DNA of 64,000 nucleotides from Syntrophomonas_B sp035447945 (GTDB lineage Bacteria > Bacillota > Syntrophomonadia > Syntrophomonadales > Syntrophomonadaceae), in NCBI GenBank assembly GCA_035447945.1, contig DAOTHZ010000003.1, forward strand, positions 1-64,000. The letters run 5' to 3'. A program made the translations under genes and the position numbers. Of this stretch, positions 45,295 to 53,285 are shown one piece after another (positions within the stretch are counted from its first letter, which is position 1; every line of letters begins with the position of its first letter). A model generated the notes under the pieces. The model worked only from the letters and a program-made list of their open reading frames with translations, had not been told where the DNA came from and did no database searches.

Positions 45295-45371
45295 CCGCTA
45301 AAAACAAGGATAGAACAAGGTCGGTTAAATTCCCCCGGTATAGCTGAAGGGGAGCGATCATATGATGGATT

Positions 45372-46265
45372 ATGAAAAAAAAATTATTGATCACAGGGTT
45401 GCTGTTTGTATTTATCTTGTCGATTTGGCGTTATACGGTGACCAAACCGGAACCCGTTCCCGAACCATTTGTCAAGCTGTATCTGCACCAAAAAAACGAG
45501 GTAGTAGATTTACAAATGGAAACGTATATTATTGGCACGGTTGCGGCTGAGATGCCTGCATCTTTTGGCATGGAAGCACTGAAAGCCCAGGCTGTTTGCG
45601 CCCGTACCTACGCAGTCAAAAAAATTTCTGAAAAACATCCTTATCCCCGCCAGGCCGATCTCTCTGATGACATCAACTGCTGCCAGGCTTTCTGTGACCT
45701 CGCGGAGCATCATCTCAATCCAGAAAATCTTGCGCGCATAAAAACTGCCGTGCAAGAGACCCGCGGGGAAATTATGCTGTATGATTCCCGCCCGATCGAT
45801 GCGCTGTATCATTCCTGCTGTGGAGGGAGAACAGACAGCGCATGGGGAAGTTCAAGTCAGCTTGCCTATTTAAAACCGGTCAAATGCAACCATTGTCAAG
45901 AATCCAGGCATTTTTACGAGAAACATCAGTTTCCCAACCACCAACTGGCAGCCTTGGGGGGAGATAACAAACAAAGTCTGGAAATCAAGATTCTCTCCTT
46001 CACGCCGGGCGGTCGGGCCAACCAAATCAGCATCAACGGAAAAAAGATATGGGCATCGGAACTGCGGCGTCAGTTCAATCTTCCTTCGCAGTGGCTGTCT
46101 TTCAAGGTGGGGCGTCAACAAACAGAAATCACAACTCGCGGCTACGGTCACGGTATAGGGCTATGTCAGTATGGAGCGAACGGGATGGCCAAGAAAGGAT
46201 ATGATTATCGAGAGATATTAAATCATTACTACCAGGATATAAAAATTTACAGACTGCCTTATTAA
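45372..46265 (+). CDS. spoIID: Stage II sporulation protein D
   Basis: A 297-residue membrane-anchored lytic transglycosylase needed for engulfment of the forespore. A signal-anchor helix is at about 4-21; the SpoIID domain contains ETYIIGTVAAEMPASFGMEA near 50, ALYHSCCGGRTDSA and the C-terminal GYGHGIGLCQYGANGMA. The ATG at 45372 is 17 bases from AAGGGGAG, while an ATG at 45362 in another frame is 7 bases from it; a run of nine A follows. spoIIID and mbl come next, as in Bacillus. Confidence 0.93.
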   Translation: MKKKLLITGLLFVFILSIWRYTVTKPEPVPEPFVKLYLHQKNEVVDLQMETYIIGTVAAEMPASFGMEALKAQAVCARTYAVKKISEKHPYPRQADLSDDINCCQAFCDLAEHHLNPENLARIKTAVQETRGEIMLYDSRPIDALYHSCCGGRTDSAWGSSSQLAYLKPVKCNHCQESRHFYEKHQFPNHQLAALGGDNKQSLEIKILSFTPGGRANQISINGKKIWASELRRQFNLPSQWLSFKVGRQQTEITTRGYGHGIGLCQYGANGMAKKGYDYREILNHYYQDIKIYRLPY

Positions 46266-46367
46266 ATGGACGCAGGCATTGATAACAGCAACACCAAGCC
46301 AAGGGGATTCATGGCATCGTTTGAGATCCTCCCGAATATATTGAAAACAAAAGAGAGGGGGGCAATC

Positions 46368-46634
46368 ATGCAGAACTATATTCGCAAGAGAGCAGTTAAA
46401 TTAGCCCGGCATATCGTACAAACATCGGATACTGTCCGTGCAACGGCTAACGCATTTGGAATATCAAAAAGCACGGTTCATAAGGATGTCACGGAAAGGC
46501 TGCCTAGAATCAGCGAGGAATTGTTTCTTCAGGTTAAGCATATTTTGGACAAGAATAAATCTGAAAGACATTTGCGGGGCGGAGAGGCAACGCGCAAAAA
46601 ATATGCGAAAGCAGCGGAATTTGAAGTTCTATAA
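46368..46634 (+). CDS. spoIIID: Sporulation transcriptional regulator SpoIIID
   Basis: An 88-residue DNA-binding protein with a helix-turn-helix (TVRATANAFGISKSTVHKDV at about 24-43). SpoIIID controls mother-cell genes during sporulation. ATG at 46368 with GAGAGGGGGG upstream; the open frame extends to 46266 but that part is not conserved. Located between spoIID and mbl. Confidence 0.93.
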   Translation: MQNYIRKRAVKLARHIVQTSDTVRATANAFGISKSTVHKDVTERLPRISEELFLQVKHILDKNKSERHLRGGEATRKKYAKAAEFEVL

Positions 46635-46705
46635 AATAAAATAGCCAGAAACGCTAAGAAAAGGTAGAATTATAAATAACATAATTTTACCGGGGGGCTA
46701 CGAAT

Positions 46706-47731
46706 TTGTGTTTTGTTGAAGACATCGGCATTGACTTGGGAACCGCAAGCGTATTGGTCTTTAAAAAAGGAGAAGGAATCGTCCTTCATGAACCATCCGT
46801 TGTAGCCATCGACAAAAATACCAATAAAGTAATTGCCGTTGGAGAAGAAGCGCGGGAAATGCTGGGCAGAACGCCAGGGTATATCACAGCTATCCGTCCA
46901 CTTCGGGAAGGCGTAATTGCTGACTATGATACGACGGAAAAAATGTTGAGTTACTTTGTGAAGCGGGTACTGGGGAACAAACTGTTTATGAAACCAAGAG
47001 TTATTGTATGTATTCCAACCGGTGCCACAGATGTGGAAGAAAGAGCTGTGCGACAGGCGACATTGGCCGCCGGTGCCAAGCAGGCTTACATCATCGAAGA
47101 ACCGCTGGCAGCAGCATTGGGGGCGGGAATAAATATAGCCGGTGCAACCGGCAACATGGTGGTTGATATTGGGGGCGGGACCTCCGATATTGCCGTTCTG
47201 GCATTGGGAGGCATTGTCTGCAATACTTCGCTTCGTGTGGGCGGGGACAAGTTTGACGAAGCCTTAATCCGTTTTGTCCGTCGCGAGTACAGCCTGATGA
47301 TTGGTGAACGAACTGCCGAAGAGATAAAAATGAGAGTCGGTACCGCCTGGATAACGTCGGAAAATCGAGATCGCTACATGGAAGTGCGAGGCCGGGATTT
47401 GGTTTCCGGGTTGCCCAAAACCATAAATATCAGTTCCCAGGAAAGCTGGATCGCATTGGAAGAGCCGGTGTATGCGGTCATCGATGCAGTGAAAAAAGTA
47501 CTGGAAATCACCCCTCCGGAATTAGCCGCCGATATTGTTGACAATGGTATCGTAATGACCGGAGGTGGTTCCCTGCTGGAAGGTTTTTCGACCTTGCTGT
47601 CAGTGGAAACCAATCTGCCGGTTCACGTGGCGGATGATGCGATTTCCTGTGTTGCAATAGGAACCGGAAAAGCGTTGAATGAAATCCATGTTCTTTCCAA
47701 GAACGGACGAGGTCCCAAACGCTTGGTATAG
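46706..47731 (+). CDS. mbl: MreB-like cell shape protein Mbl
   Basis: A 341-residue bacterial actin. The nucleotide-binding motifs are IDLGTASVLVF near residue 8, VDIGGGTSDIAV near 153 and MTGGGSLLEG near 288. Its place directly after spoIIID matches mbl of Bacillus. It forms membrane-bound filaments guiding side-wall synthesis. TTG start after CGGGGGG. A terminator follows. Confidence 0.92.
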   Translation: MCFVEDIGIDLGTASVLVFKKGEGIVLHEPSVVAIDKNTNKVIAVGEEAREMLGRTPGYITAIRPLREGVIADYDTTEKMLSYFVKRVLGNKLFMKPRVIVCIPTGATDVEERAVRQATLAAGAKQAYIIEEPLAAALGAGINIAGATGNMVVDIGGGTSDIAVLALGGIVCNTSLRVGGDKFDEALIRFVRREYSLMIGERTAEEIKMRVGTAWITSENRDRYMEVRGRDLVSGLPKTINISSQESWIALEEPVYAVIDAVKKVLEITPPELAADIVDNGIVMTGGGSLLEGFSTLLSVETNLPVHVADDAISCVAIGTGKALNEIHVLSKNGRGPKRLV

Positions 47732-47740
47732 GTTTTTTTT

Positions 47741-47764
47741 ACCCGCCGGAAGGCGGGTTTTTCT
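47741..47764 (+). terminator. Intrinsic terminator after mbl
   Basis: ACCCGCC, GGAA loop, GGCGGGT and a T-run, nine bases after the mbl stop codon. Confidence 0.9.
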
Positions 47765-47856
47765 ATATTGGCAGGGTCGATTGTCTTGGGAAGACTATGG
47801 TTTTAAGCCATTACCATATATAATCAGATATATACCATTAAAATGAGGGTTGACAT

Positions 47857-48597
47857 ATGGAAGTCAGAAAATATGCGGATATTTTAGGAGCCCGGGTGGA
47901 TCTGGTGAATACCCGGCAAGCCATGGAGCGGATCAAGAGTTTTATTGCCAAGCGACAATCAGCCCATGTTATTACGCTGAATGCCGAGATTGTGTATCAG
48001 GCGCAAGACAATCCGGAATTATTAAAGATCATCAATGGTGCCGATTTGGTCACCCCTGACGGGATAGGTATCGTCTGGGCCGGTCGTCATTTGGGATACG
48101 CTTTTGAGGAACGAGTAAGTGGCATCGACCTGCTGGAACTGCTTTGTGAACAAGCGCCGCAGAAAAATTGGAAAATATACTTGCTGGGAGCTGCACCGGG
48201 AGTCGCCGATGAAGCTGCCCGTCAACTGACCCTGAAGTATCCCGGCATCGATATTTGTGGTACACAGCACGGTTATTTCACTGCAGCACACCAGCAGTCT
48301 ATCGTGGAAGTCATCCAGCAGTTACAGCCCGATATCCTGTTTGTAGGGCTGGGAGCACCTGGACAAGAAATTTGGATTCATCAATTTCAATTGGCCTTGG
48401 CTGTTCCAGTGGCAATTGGAGTGGGGGGCAGTTTCGATGTTGTTGCCGGGATAAAATCCAGAGCTCCGCAATGGGTGATCAAAGCCAACTTGGAGTGGTT
48501 GTATCGTTTACTGAAAGAACCCCGCCGTTTAAAGAGACAGCTGGCACTGCCCAGGTTTGTATGGGCGGTTTTGCGTCAGAAGAAAATCAAAAACTGA
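47857..48597 (+). CDS. WecG/TagA/CpsF family glycosyltransferase
   Basis: A 246-residue glycosyltransferase of the TagA/WecG family, with NAEIVYQAQ near residue 47, LVTPDGIGIVWAGRHLG near 65 and the GLGAPGQEIW motif near 163. Homologues add ManNAc or a similar sugar to a lipid-linked precursor for teichoic acid or other cell surface polymers on the inner membrane face. ATG start after TGAGGG. The start of the FtsA-like gene is 22 bases downstream. Confidence 0.88.
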   Translation: MEVRKYADILGARVDLVNTRQAMERIKSFIAKRQSAHVITLNAEIVYQAQDNPELLKIINGADLVTPDGIGIVWAGRHLGYAFEERVSGIDLLELLCEQAPQKNWKIYLLGAAPGVADEAARQLTLKYPGIDICGTQHGYFTAAHQQSIVEVIQQLQPDILFVGLGAPGQEIWIHQFQLALAVPVAIGVGGSFDVVAGIKSRAPQWVIKANLEWLYRLLKEPRRLKRQLALPRFVWAVLRQKKIKN

Positions 48598-48619
48598 TCA
48601 GTTGTTTGGGGGAATCATT

Positions 48620-50758
48620 TTGGACAATGACAAGATATTTGCCTTGGATATCGGAACAAGAAAGATTCTCGGCTTGGTTATGCAAAAGGGTGCTGACGGC
48701 TACGAAGTGTTGGATGTGGAAATGATCGAACATCAAACCCGGGCGATGATGGATGGACAGATCCACGATGTTGAAACAGTAGCCAATACGATTCTGACGA
48801 TAAAAAAACGCCTGGAAAAGCGTTTGCAGATACAATTGTCCAGCACAGCAGTTGCTGCCGCCGGACGTTCCTTGCAAACAACACATGGCTATGCGGTCGG
48901 AAATCATCCTCAGCCTGCTGAGCTTAGCCGGGATGAGGTTCGTACCCTGGAGATCGAAGCAGTACAGAACGCCCAATATGCTGCTGCACGGGATGAAAAG
49001 ACCCATTTGTCGCATGCGGAATACTTTTGTGTTGGTTACAGCGTGATTCATTATTTTCTCGAAGACGAACCCATTGGCAACCTGATCGGACAAAAAGGGA
49101 GCAGTTATGCTGTTGAAGTAATTGCTACTTTTTTACCGCGGGTCGTGGTGGACAGCCTGCTGTCCTCATTGCAGCGAGCGGGGTTGGAGGTTTACAGTAT
49201 CACCCTGGAACCAATTGCTGCGATCTCCCTGGCCATTCCCGCCAATATGCGTCTTTTGAATCTGGCTTTGGTGGATATTGGGGCAGGCACGTCGGATATT
49301 GCCATTGTCAAACACGGCAGTATATATGCCTATGCCATGGTTCCGTTGGGCGGAGATGAATTGAGTGAAGAACTGGCCAGTAGTTGTCTGCTTGATTTTA
49401 ACAGCGCTGATTGGCTCAAATGTCAGATTGCAACGCAGGATGAGCTGCATATTAAAGATATTTTAAACAATGACTTGTGTATAAAAGCAGAGGACCTAAA
49501 AAAAGAACTGGAACCGGTTACGCGTGAGCTGGCACGGGAAATAGCTTCCCATATATTGCAATTAAACGGTAAAGCGGTTGACGCAGTACTATGTGTTGGA
49601 GGAGGCAGCTTGACTCCCAATATAGGACAGTTTTTGGCGGAAGCTTTGGAATTGCCGCGGAATCGGGTGGGCATACGCAGTCGTGACAATGTTTCTCAAA
49701 TCAAGGGGGATTTTAGTTGCCTGCAGGGCCCGCAAAGCCTGACGCCGCTGGGAATCGCTTTTAGTGCCTTGGAAAAACCGCCGGTTCCCATGTTGAAAGT
49801 ATCTGTGAACGGAAGAGAACTGGCCATATGGAATGCTGGCGAGATTACAGTGGCGGATGCCTTGCTCAGTTCAGGGATTTCTCTTGGCAATGCCTATGGC
49901 AAACCCGGTCTTGGAAAAACGTTGGAGGTCAACGGCAGTTTAAAAGTCTTTAAGGGAGAAATAGGAACAGCTTCTTCCATCAGATTAAACGGAAAAGAGG
50001 CTAATTTTGATATTCCCATCATCAATGGGGATCAGATTGAATTTATCAGAGGGAAAGACGGCCGTGATGCAAAGGTCACCCTGCAAGATCTGGATACCGG
50101 AGGCAAAGGCAGTGTTTATATAAACGGAGAGAAAATGGAGCTTCAGCCGGTAATGACTGTAAATGGTCAGCTTTGGAGAACGGATGCTGAACTGCCGGAC
50201 CGCAGCAAGGTGGAAATACACAGGACCAGCCGGCTGGAGCAGATCATGAGACAATTTGGAATAACCGAAACCTGGTTGCAGGAACAGCCATACCATTTTT
50301 ATTTCAACGGAAATCTCCGGCAAGGCAAGTGGACTGCCTTGCAAATAAAAGTCAATGGCCAGCCGGCGCAACTGGACGAAACAGTTTCGTTCGGCTCCTA
50401 TATTGAATATCGTATGGATCAAAAGCGGCCTTGTATAGCGGATCTGGTTGAACTCCCCGACAATCATGATTTTACTGTTTATGTCAACGGAGAAAAACTG
50501 ACCTTGCAGGGCAAGGGCTATCGTTTAATCAAGAATGGGGCGGTGGTTGCGGCTCAGACAGAGGTGGTCAGGGGAGATCAAATTGAGTTGCTCCCGGAAG
50601 AAAGTCAACTCATTCTCAGCGATATCTTTCAATCTATCAATATTGAAAAACAACCCCAAGGGATCCTGCATATCAAAGTGAACGGAGAAGAAGCCGGATA
50701 TACAACGCCTTTGGCTGACAACTGTGAAGTGACCCTAACTTGGGAAAGGGCGGATTAA
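48620..50758 (+). CDS. FtsA-like ATPase fused to a C-terminal repeat region
   Basis: A 712-residue protein. The first 395 residues form an actin-like FtsA/PilM-type ATPase: LDIGTRK at about 9-15, an SHS2-like insert, VDIGAGTSDIAI near 217 and CVGGGSLTPNIG near 334. The remaining about 317 residues consist of repeated beta-rich segments, each with a VNG or similar turn (VSVNGRE, LEVNGS, IRLNGKE, VYINGEK, IKVNGQP, VYVNGEK, IKVNGEE) and several ending in GDQIEF or GDQIEL, suggestive of tandem beta-grasp-like domains. No FtsA membrane-binding C-terminal helix is seen. TTG start after GGGGGA. Probably a cytoplasmic filament or scaffold for envelope or division work; the role is unknown. Confidence 0.75.
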   Translation: MDNDKIFALDIGTRKILGLVMQKGADGYEVLDVEMIEHQTRAMMDGQIHDVETVANTILTIKKRLEKRLQIQLSSTAVAAAGRSLQTTHGYAVGNHPQPAELSRDEVRTLEIEAVQNAQYAAARDEKTHLSHAEYFCVGYSVIHYFLEDEPIGNLIGQKGSSYAVEVIATFLPRVVVDSLLSSLQRAGLEVYSITLEPIAAISLAIPANMRLLNLALVDIGAGTSDIAIVKHGSIYAYAMVPLGGDELSEELASSCLLDFNSADWLKCQIATQDELHIKDILNNDLCIKAEDLKKELEPVTRELAREIASHILQLNGKAVDAVLCVGGGSLTPNIGQFLAEALELPRNRVGIRSRDNVSQIKGDFSCLQGPQSLTPLGIAFSALEKPPVPMLKVSVNGRELAIWNAGEITVADALLSSGISLGNAYGKPGLGKTLEVNGSLKVFKGEIGTASSIRLNGKEANFDIPIINGDQIEFIRGKDGRDAKVTLQDLDTGGKGSVYINGEKMELQPVMTVNGQLWRTDAELPDRSKVEIHRTSRLEQIMRQFGITETWLQEQPYHFYFNGNLRQGKWTALQIKVNGQPAQLDETVSFGSYIEYRMDQKRPCIADLVELPDNHDFTVYVNGEKLTLQGKGYRLIKNGAVVAAQTEVVRGDQIELLPEESQLILSDIFQSINIEKQPQGILHIKVNGEEAGYTTPLADNCEVTLTWERAD

Positions 50759-52044
50759 TACCTGTAATCTTGGTAGTGTTGGTCGTATGGATGGCGAATT
50801 CGCGATTTTGGTTTTTTCCATCGCCCGCCGTTCTTGTGAATGCGATGGCGGGCATAGAATAAAAAGGCTGTTAACAAAAAGAAAAACAATAACAGTTTTA
50901 AGATCCAATGCATATGCAAAAATTGTCCCAACAGGCTCAAGCGCGGAATATCCTTGGCAGCGATCAGTTCAACATTCATCAGTTGTTTACTGTTGGACAG
51001 GATTTCCATTTTCCCGAGCACTTGTCCTTTAGTGACGGGTGCCTCAACCTTTTCAGGTAACTCCAGGCGGCGGGTAAAATGAATCCCGTCGCTTTTTGCA
51101 TAGATCGCATTAAGTTCATCCTGCAGCACCGCTTCGACTTCTTTAACCGAACCAGCTTTAACTCTCACAGTGCCGCAAATCTCGCCTCGGGGAATCAGCA
51201 TGATGGCATCATATTTGTCGAAACCATAGTCCAACAAGTGGGTGACATCACTGGTTTGACCGCCTCTCAGCGGGCAGCCCAGCACGACTGCAATCAACCT
51301 GAGATGGCCTCGTTGGGCAGTGGCGATCAAGCAGTTTTTGGCTTCAGAAGTATAACCGTTTTTCAATCCATCTGCCCCGGCATAAGTCCATAACAGCCGG
51401 TTGCCATTGTATAGCGGAAAAGTACCGTCCCGCAACGTATGTTGTTTGAGCGAGCTATAATTAAGTATTTCCGTGTGGGCAAGCGTATAACGGGCCAGCA
51501 AAGCCAGGTCGTAAGCTGAACTGTAGTGATGTTCGGCCGGCAACCCGCTGACATTGACGAAATGACTGTCCTGCATGCCAATTTCCTTGGCTTTGCTGTT
51601 CATTCGGGTGACAAATTTGGCTTCGCTGCCGCTGATTTTTTCTGCCACCGCAACACTCGCATCGTTGGCTGAGGCCAGTGCCATACTTTTCAAAAGATCA
51701 TCCAATCGCATGGTTTCTCCAACCTCAAGATAAATGCGGCTGCCATCTGTTTCGGAAGCTTTCCGGCTGGCCGTAACCAATTCGGTTTTGGCAATTTGGC
51801 CCTGTTCGATGGATTCCAAAGCCAACAACATCGTCATTAATTTGGTTGTGCTGGCAGGAGGCAATTGTTGATGGGGCAGATGGGATTTTAACACTTTGCC
51901 GGACTCTGCGTCCATTAATACATAAGATGCCGCCGATAGAGAAGAAACATCAACCGTTCCGGCAGCAGAAAAATGGCTGACCGGAAGAAAAAGATACAGA
52001 CCAATCAAGAGTATGGAGAATAAAGATTTGCATGATAAAGACAT
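50755..52044 (-). CDS. dacF: D-alanyl-D-alanine carboxypeptidase (DacF/DacB type)
   Basis: A 429-residue penicillin-binding protein trimming the terminal D-Ala of peptidoglycan stem peptides. A signal peptide (about 5-28) is followed by the SxxK motif S65-T-T-K68, SAN at 125-127 and KNG at 228-230 where KTG is normal. A C-terminal membrane helix (about 390-407) and basic tail anchor it. ATG at 52044 follows TTGGGAG; the frame is open to 52092. Converges on the FtsA-like gene, the two stop codons overlapping. The family name DacF is a best guess among sporulation and vegetative types. Confidence 0.85.
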   Translation of the reverse strand: MSLSCKSLFSILLIGLYLFLPVSHFSAAGTVDVSSLSAASYVLMDAESGKVLKSHLPHQQLPPASTTKLMTMLLALESIEQGQIAKTELVTASRKASETDGSRIYLEVGETMRLDDLLKSMALASANDASVAVAEKISGSEAKFVTRMNSKAKEIGMQDSHFVNVSGLPAEHHYSSAYDLALLARYTLAHTEILNYSSLKQHTLRDGTFPLYNGNRLLWTYAGADGLKNGYTSEAKNCLIATAQRGHLRLIAVVLGCPLRGGQTSDVTHLLDYGFDKYDAIMLIPRGEICGTVRVKAGSVKEVEAVLQDELNAIYAKSDGIHFTRRLELPEKVEAPVTKGQVLGKMEILSNSKQLMNVELIAAKDIPRLSLLGQFLHMHWILKLLLFFFLLTAFLFYARHRIHKNGGRWKKPKSRIRHPYDQHYQDYRY

Positions 52045-52215
52045 GTTATGAACTCCCAATTTTCGCTGGATTAACATAATTATTATAATCATTACCCGGT
52101 TTTATGGGAATATCTATGTGAATAATTATTTAAAAAACTTGTTTTCCTGACGTAAATGCAGTGAATTGAAGAAAACTGAACAGAATATTAAAACAGGGTA
52201 TTTTATAAAAGAAGG

Positions 52216-52270
52216 TTGCACGAAAAGCCAGATAGCATTAAAATCATAGTAAAGGTCAAATAAAGTCAAA
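52216..52270 (+). promoter_or_regulatory. ctsR promoter and CtsR operator
   Basis: TTGCAC (52216-52221) and TAAAAT (52239-52244) with a 17-base spacer form a housekeeping promoter. Immediately downstream, 52254-52270 reads GGTCAAATAAAGTCAAA, a full match to the CtsR heptad direct repeat (A/GGTCAAA-NAN-A/GGTCAAA). CtsR should bind here and repress its own operon until heat or protein stress. Confidence 0.92.
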
Positions 52271-52284
52271 AGAGGGTCGGGAAC

Positions 52285-52710
52285 ATGAAAAAAAGTTTAG
52301 CTGATCGCATTGAACAATATTTAAAAGTACTGATATCAAGAAGTGATGATAAAGCAATTGAGATACAAAGAATAGAATTGGCAGAAACCTTTGACTGTGT
52401 GCCTTCCCAGGTGACGTATGTCATCAGCACTCGCTTTACGGAAAAAGAGGGTTATATCACGGAAAGCCGGCGGGGCGGATGCGGATACGTGAGAATCAGA
52501 CAAAGCCCCCCCTCCTTTGGCGAAGATGATTTGGAATATATCGATTTGTTTGCATTTCTGGCAGAATTAAAACAACGCCAATTGCTGTCCAACCGTGAGG
52601 CAGAGCTGATTAAATACCTGGTGGTCAATACTTGTGCGAGTTTACCTGGTGAAGACAAACGGAAAATCAACGCTGCCATGGTTAAAGCTTTATATAACTA
52701 TTTTGTGTAA
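52285..52710 (+). CDS. ctsR: Heat-shock repressor CtsR
   Basis: A 141-residue repressor with an N-terminal winged helix (SLADRIEQYLKVLI, QVTYVISTRF, RRGGCGYVRI) containing the glycine-rich wing that senses heat. It controls clp genes. ATG start after AGAGGGTCGGG. The operator lies just upstream. First gene of ctsR-mcsA-mcsB-clpC. Confidence 0.95.
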   Translation: MKKSLADRIEQYLKVLISRSDDKAIEIQRIELAETFDCVPSQVTYVISTRFTEKEGYITESRRGGCGYVRIRQSPPSFGEDDLEYIDLFAFLAELKQRQLLSNREAELIKYLVVNTCASLPGEDKRKINAAMVKALYNYFV

Positions 52711-52759
52711 ATCATCTGGCCTTGATATTTGCAAGAGAAATCCAACTTGAAGGGAGATC

Positions 52760-53272
52760 ATGAACATGTATTGTGAAGAATGCAAACAAAAACCGGCGGC
52801 TGTTCACCTGACCCAGGTTTACAACGGCAAAATTATACAATCACATCTTTGCGAAGAATGCGCAGCGAAAAAGGGAGGATTCATATTTGACCCGGGCAAC
52901 AAGTTTTCCATTCCCAATCTTTTAAGCAGTATTTTTGGTGCCAGCTGTAGCATTGATCCCGATTTGACAACAGAAATAAAAAGCTGTTCCGGTTGCGGGA
53001 TGACTTTTAATGACATTCGCCAGACCGGCAAACTTGGCTGCAGCAATTGTTATCAGGTGTTTGCCCAGGAAATGGAGCCGACTTTGCGTAGAATTCATGG
53101 AAATAGCCAGCATATCGGCAAAATACCAACCAGGAGCGGGGAAAAGGTGTTGCTGAGAAAGCAACTGGATGCCTTAAAAACCCAATTGCAGGAAGCTGTA
53201 AACCACGAAGAATATGAAAAAGCAGCTGAGATAAGGGATGGCATTAAAGCGTTGGAAAGCAGACTGGTGTAA
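52760..53272 (+). CDS. mcsA: McsA zinc-finger activator of McsB
   Basis: A 170-residue protein with N-terminal CxxC pairs (CEEC twice) and another pair (CSGCGM, CSNC) for zinc binding, and a C-terminal UVR domain (LKTQLQEAVNHEEYEKAAEI). McsA activates the arginine kinase McsB. ATG after AGGGAG. mcsB starts 13 bases downstream. Confidence 0.93.
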   Translation: MNMYCEECKQKPAAVHLTQVYNGKIIQSHLCEECAAKKGGFIFDPGNKFSIPNLLSSIFGASCSIDPDLTTEIKSCSGCGMTFNDIRQTGKLGCSNCYQVFAQEMEPTLRRIHGNSQHIGKIPTRSGEKVLLRKQLDALKTQLQEAVNHEEYEKAAEIRDGIKALESRLV

Positions 53273-53285
53273 GGAGGGGCTGAGC

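Noticed and set aside
45362..45550. 62-codon frame overlapping spoIID
   Set aside because: It has the better-spaced start, but after the A run its sequence is only the shifted reading of spoIID; kept as a note on the start, not as a gene.
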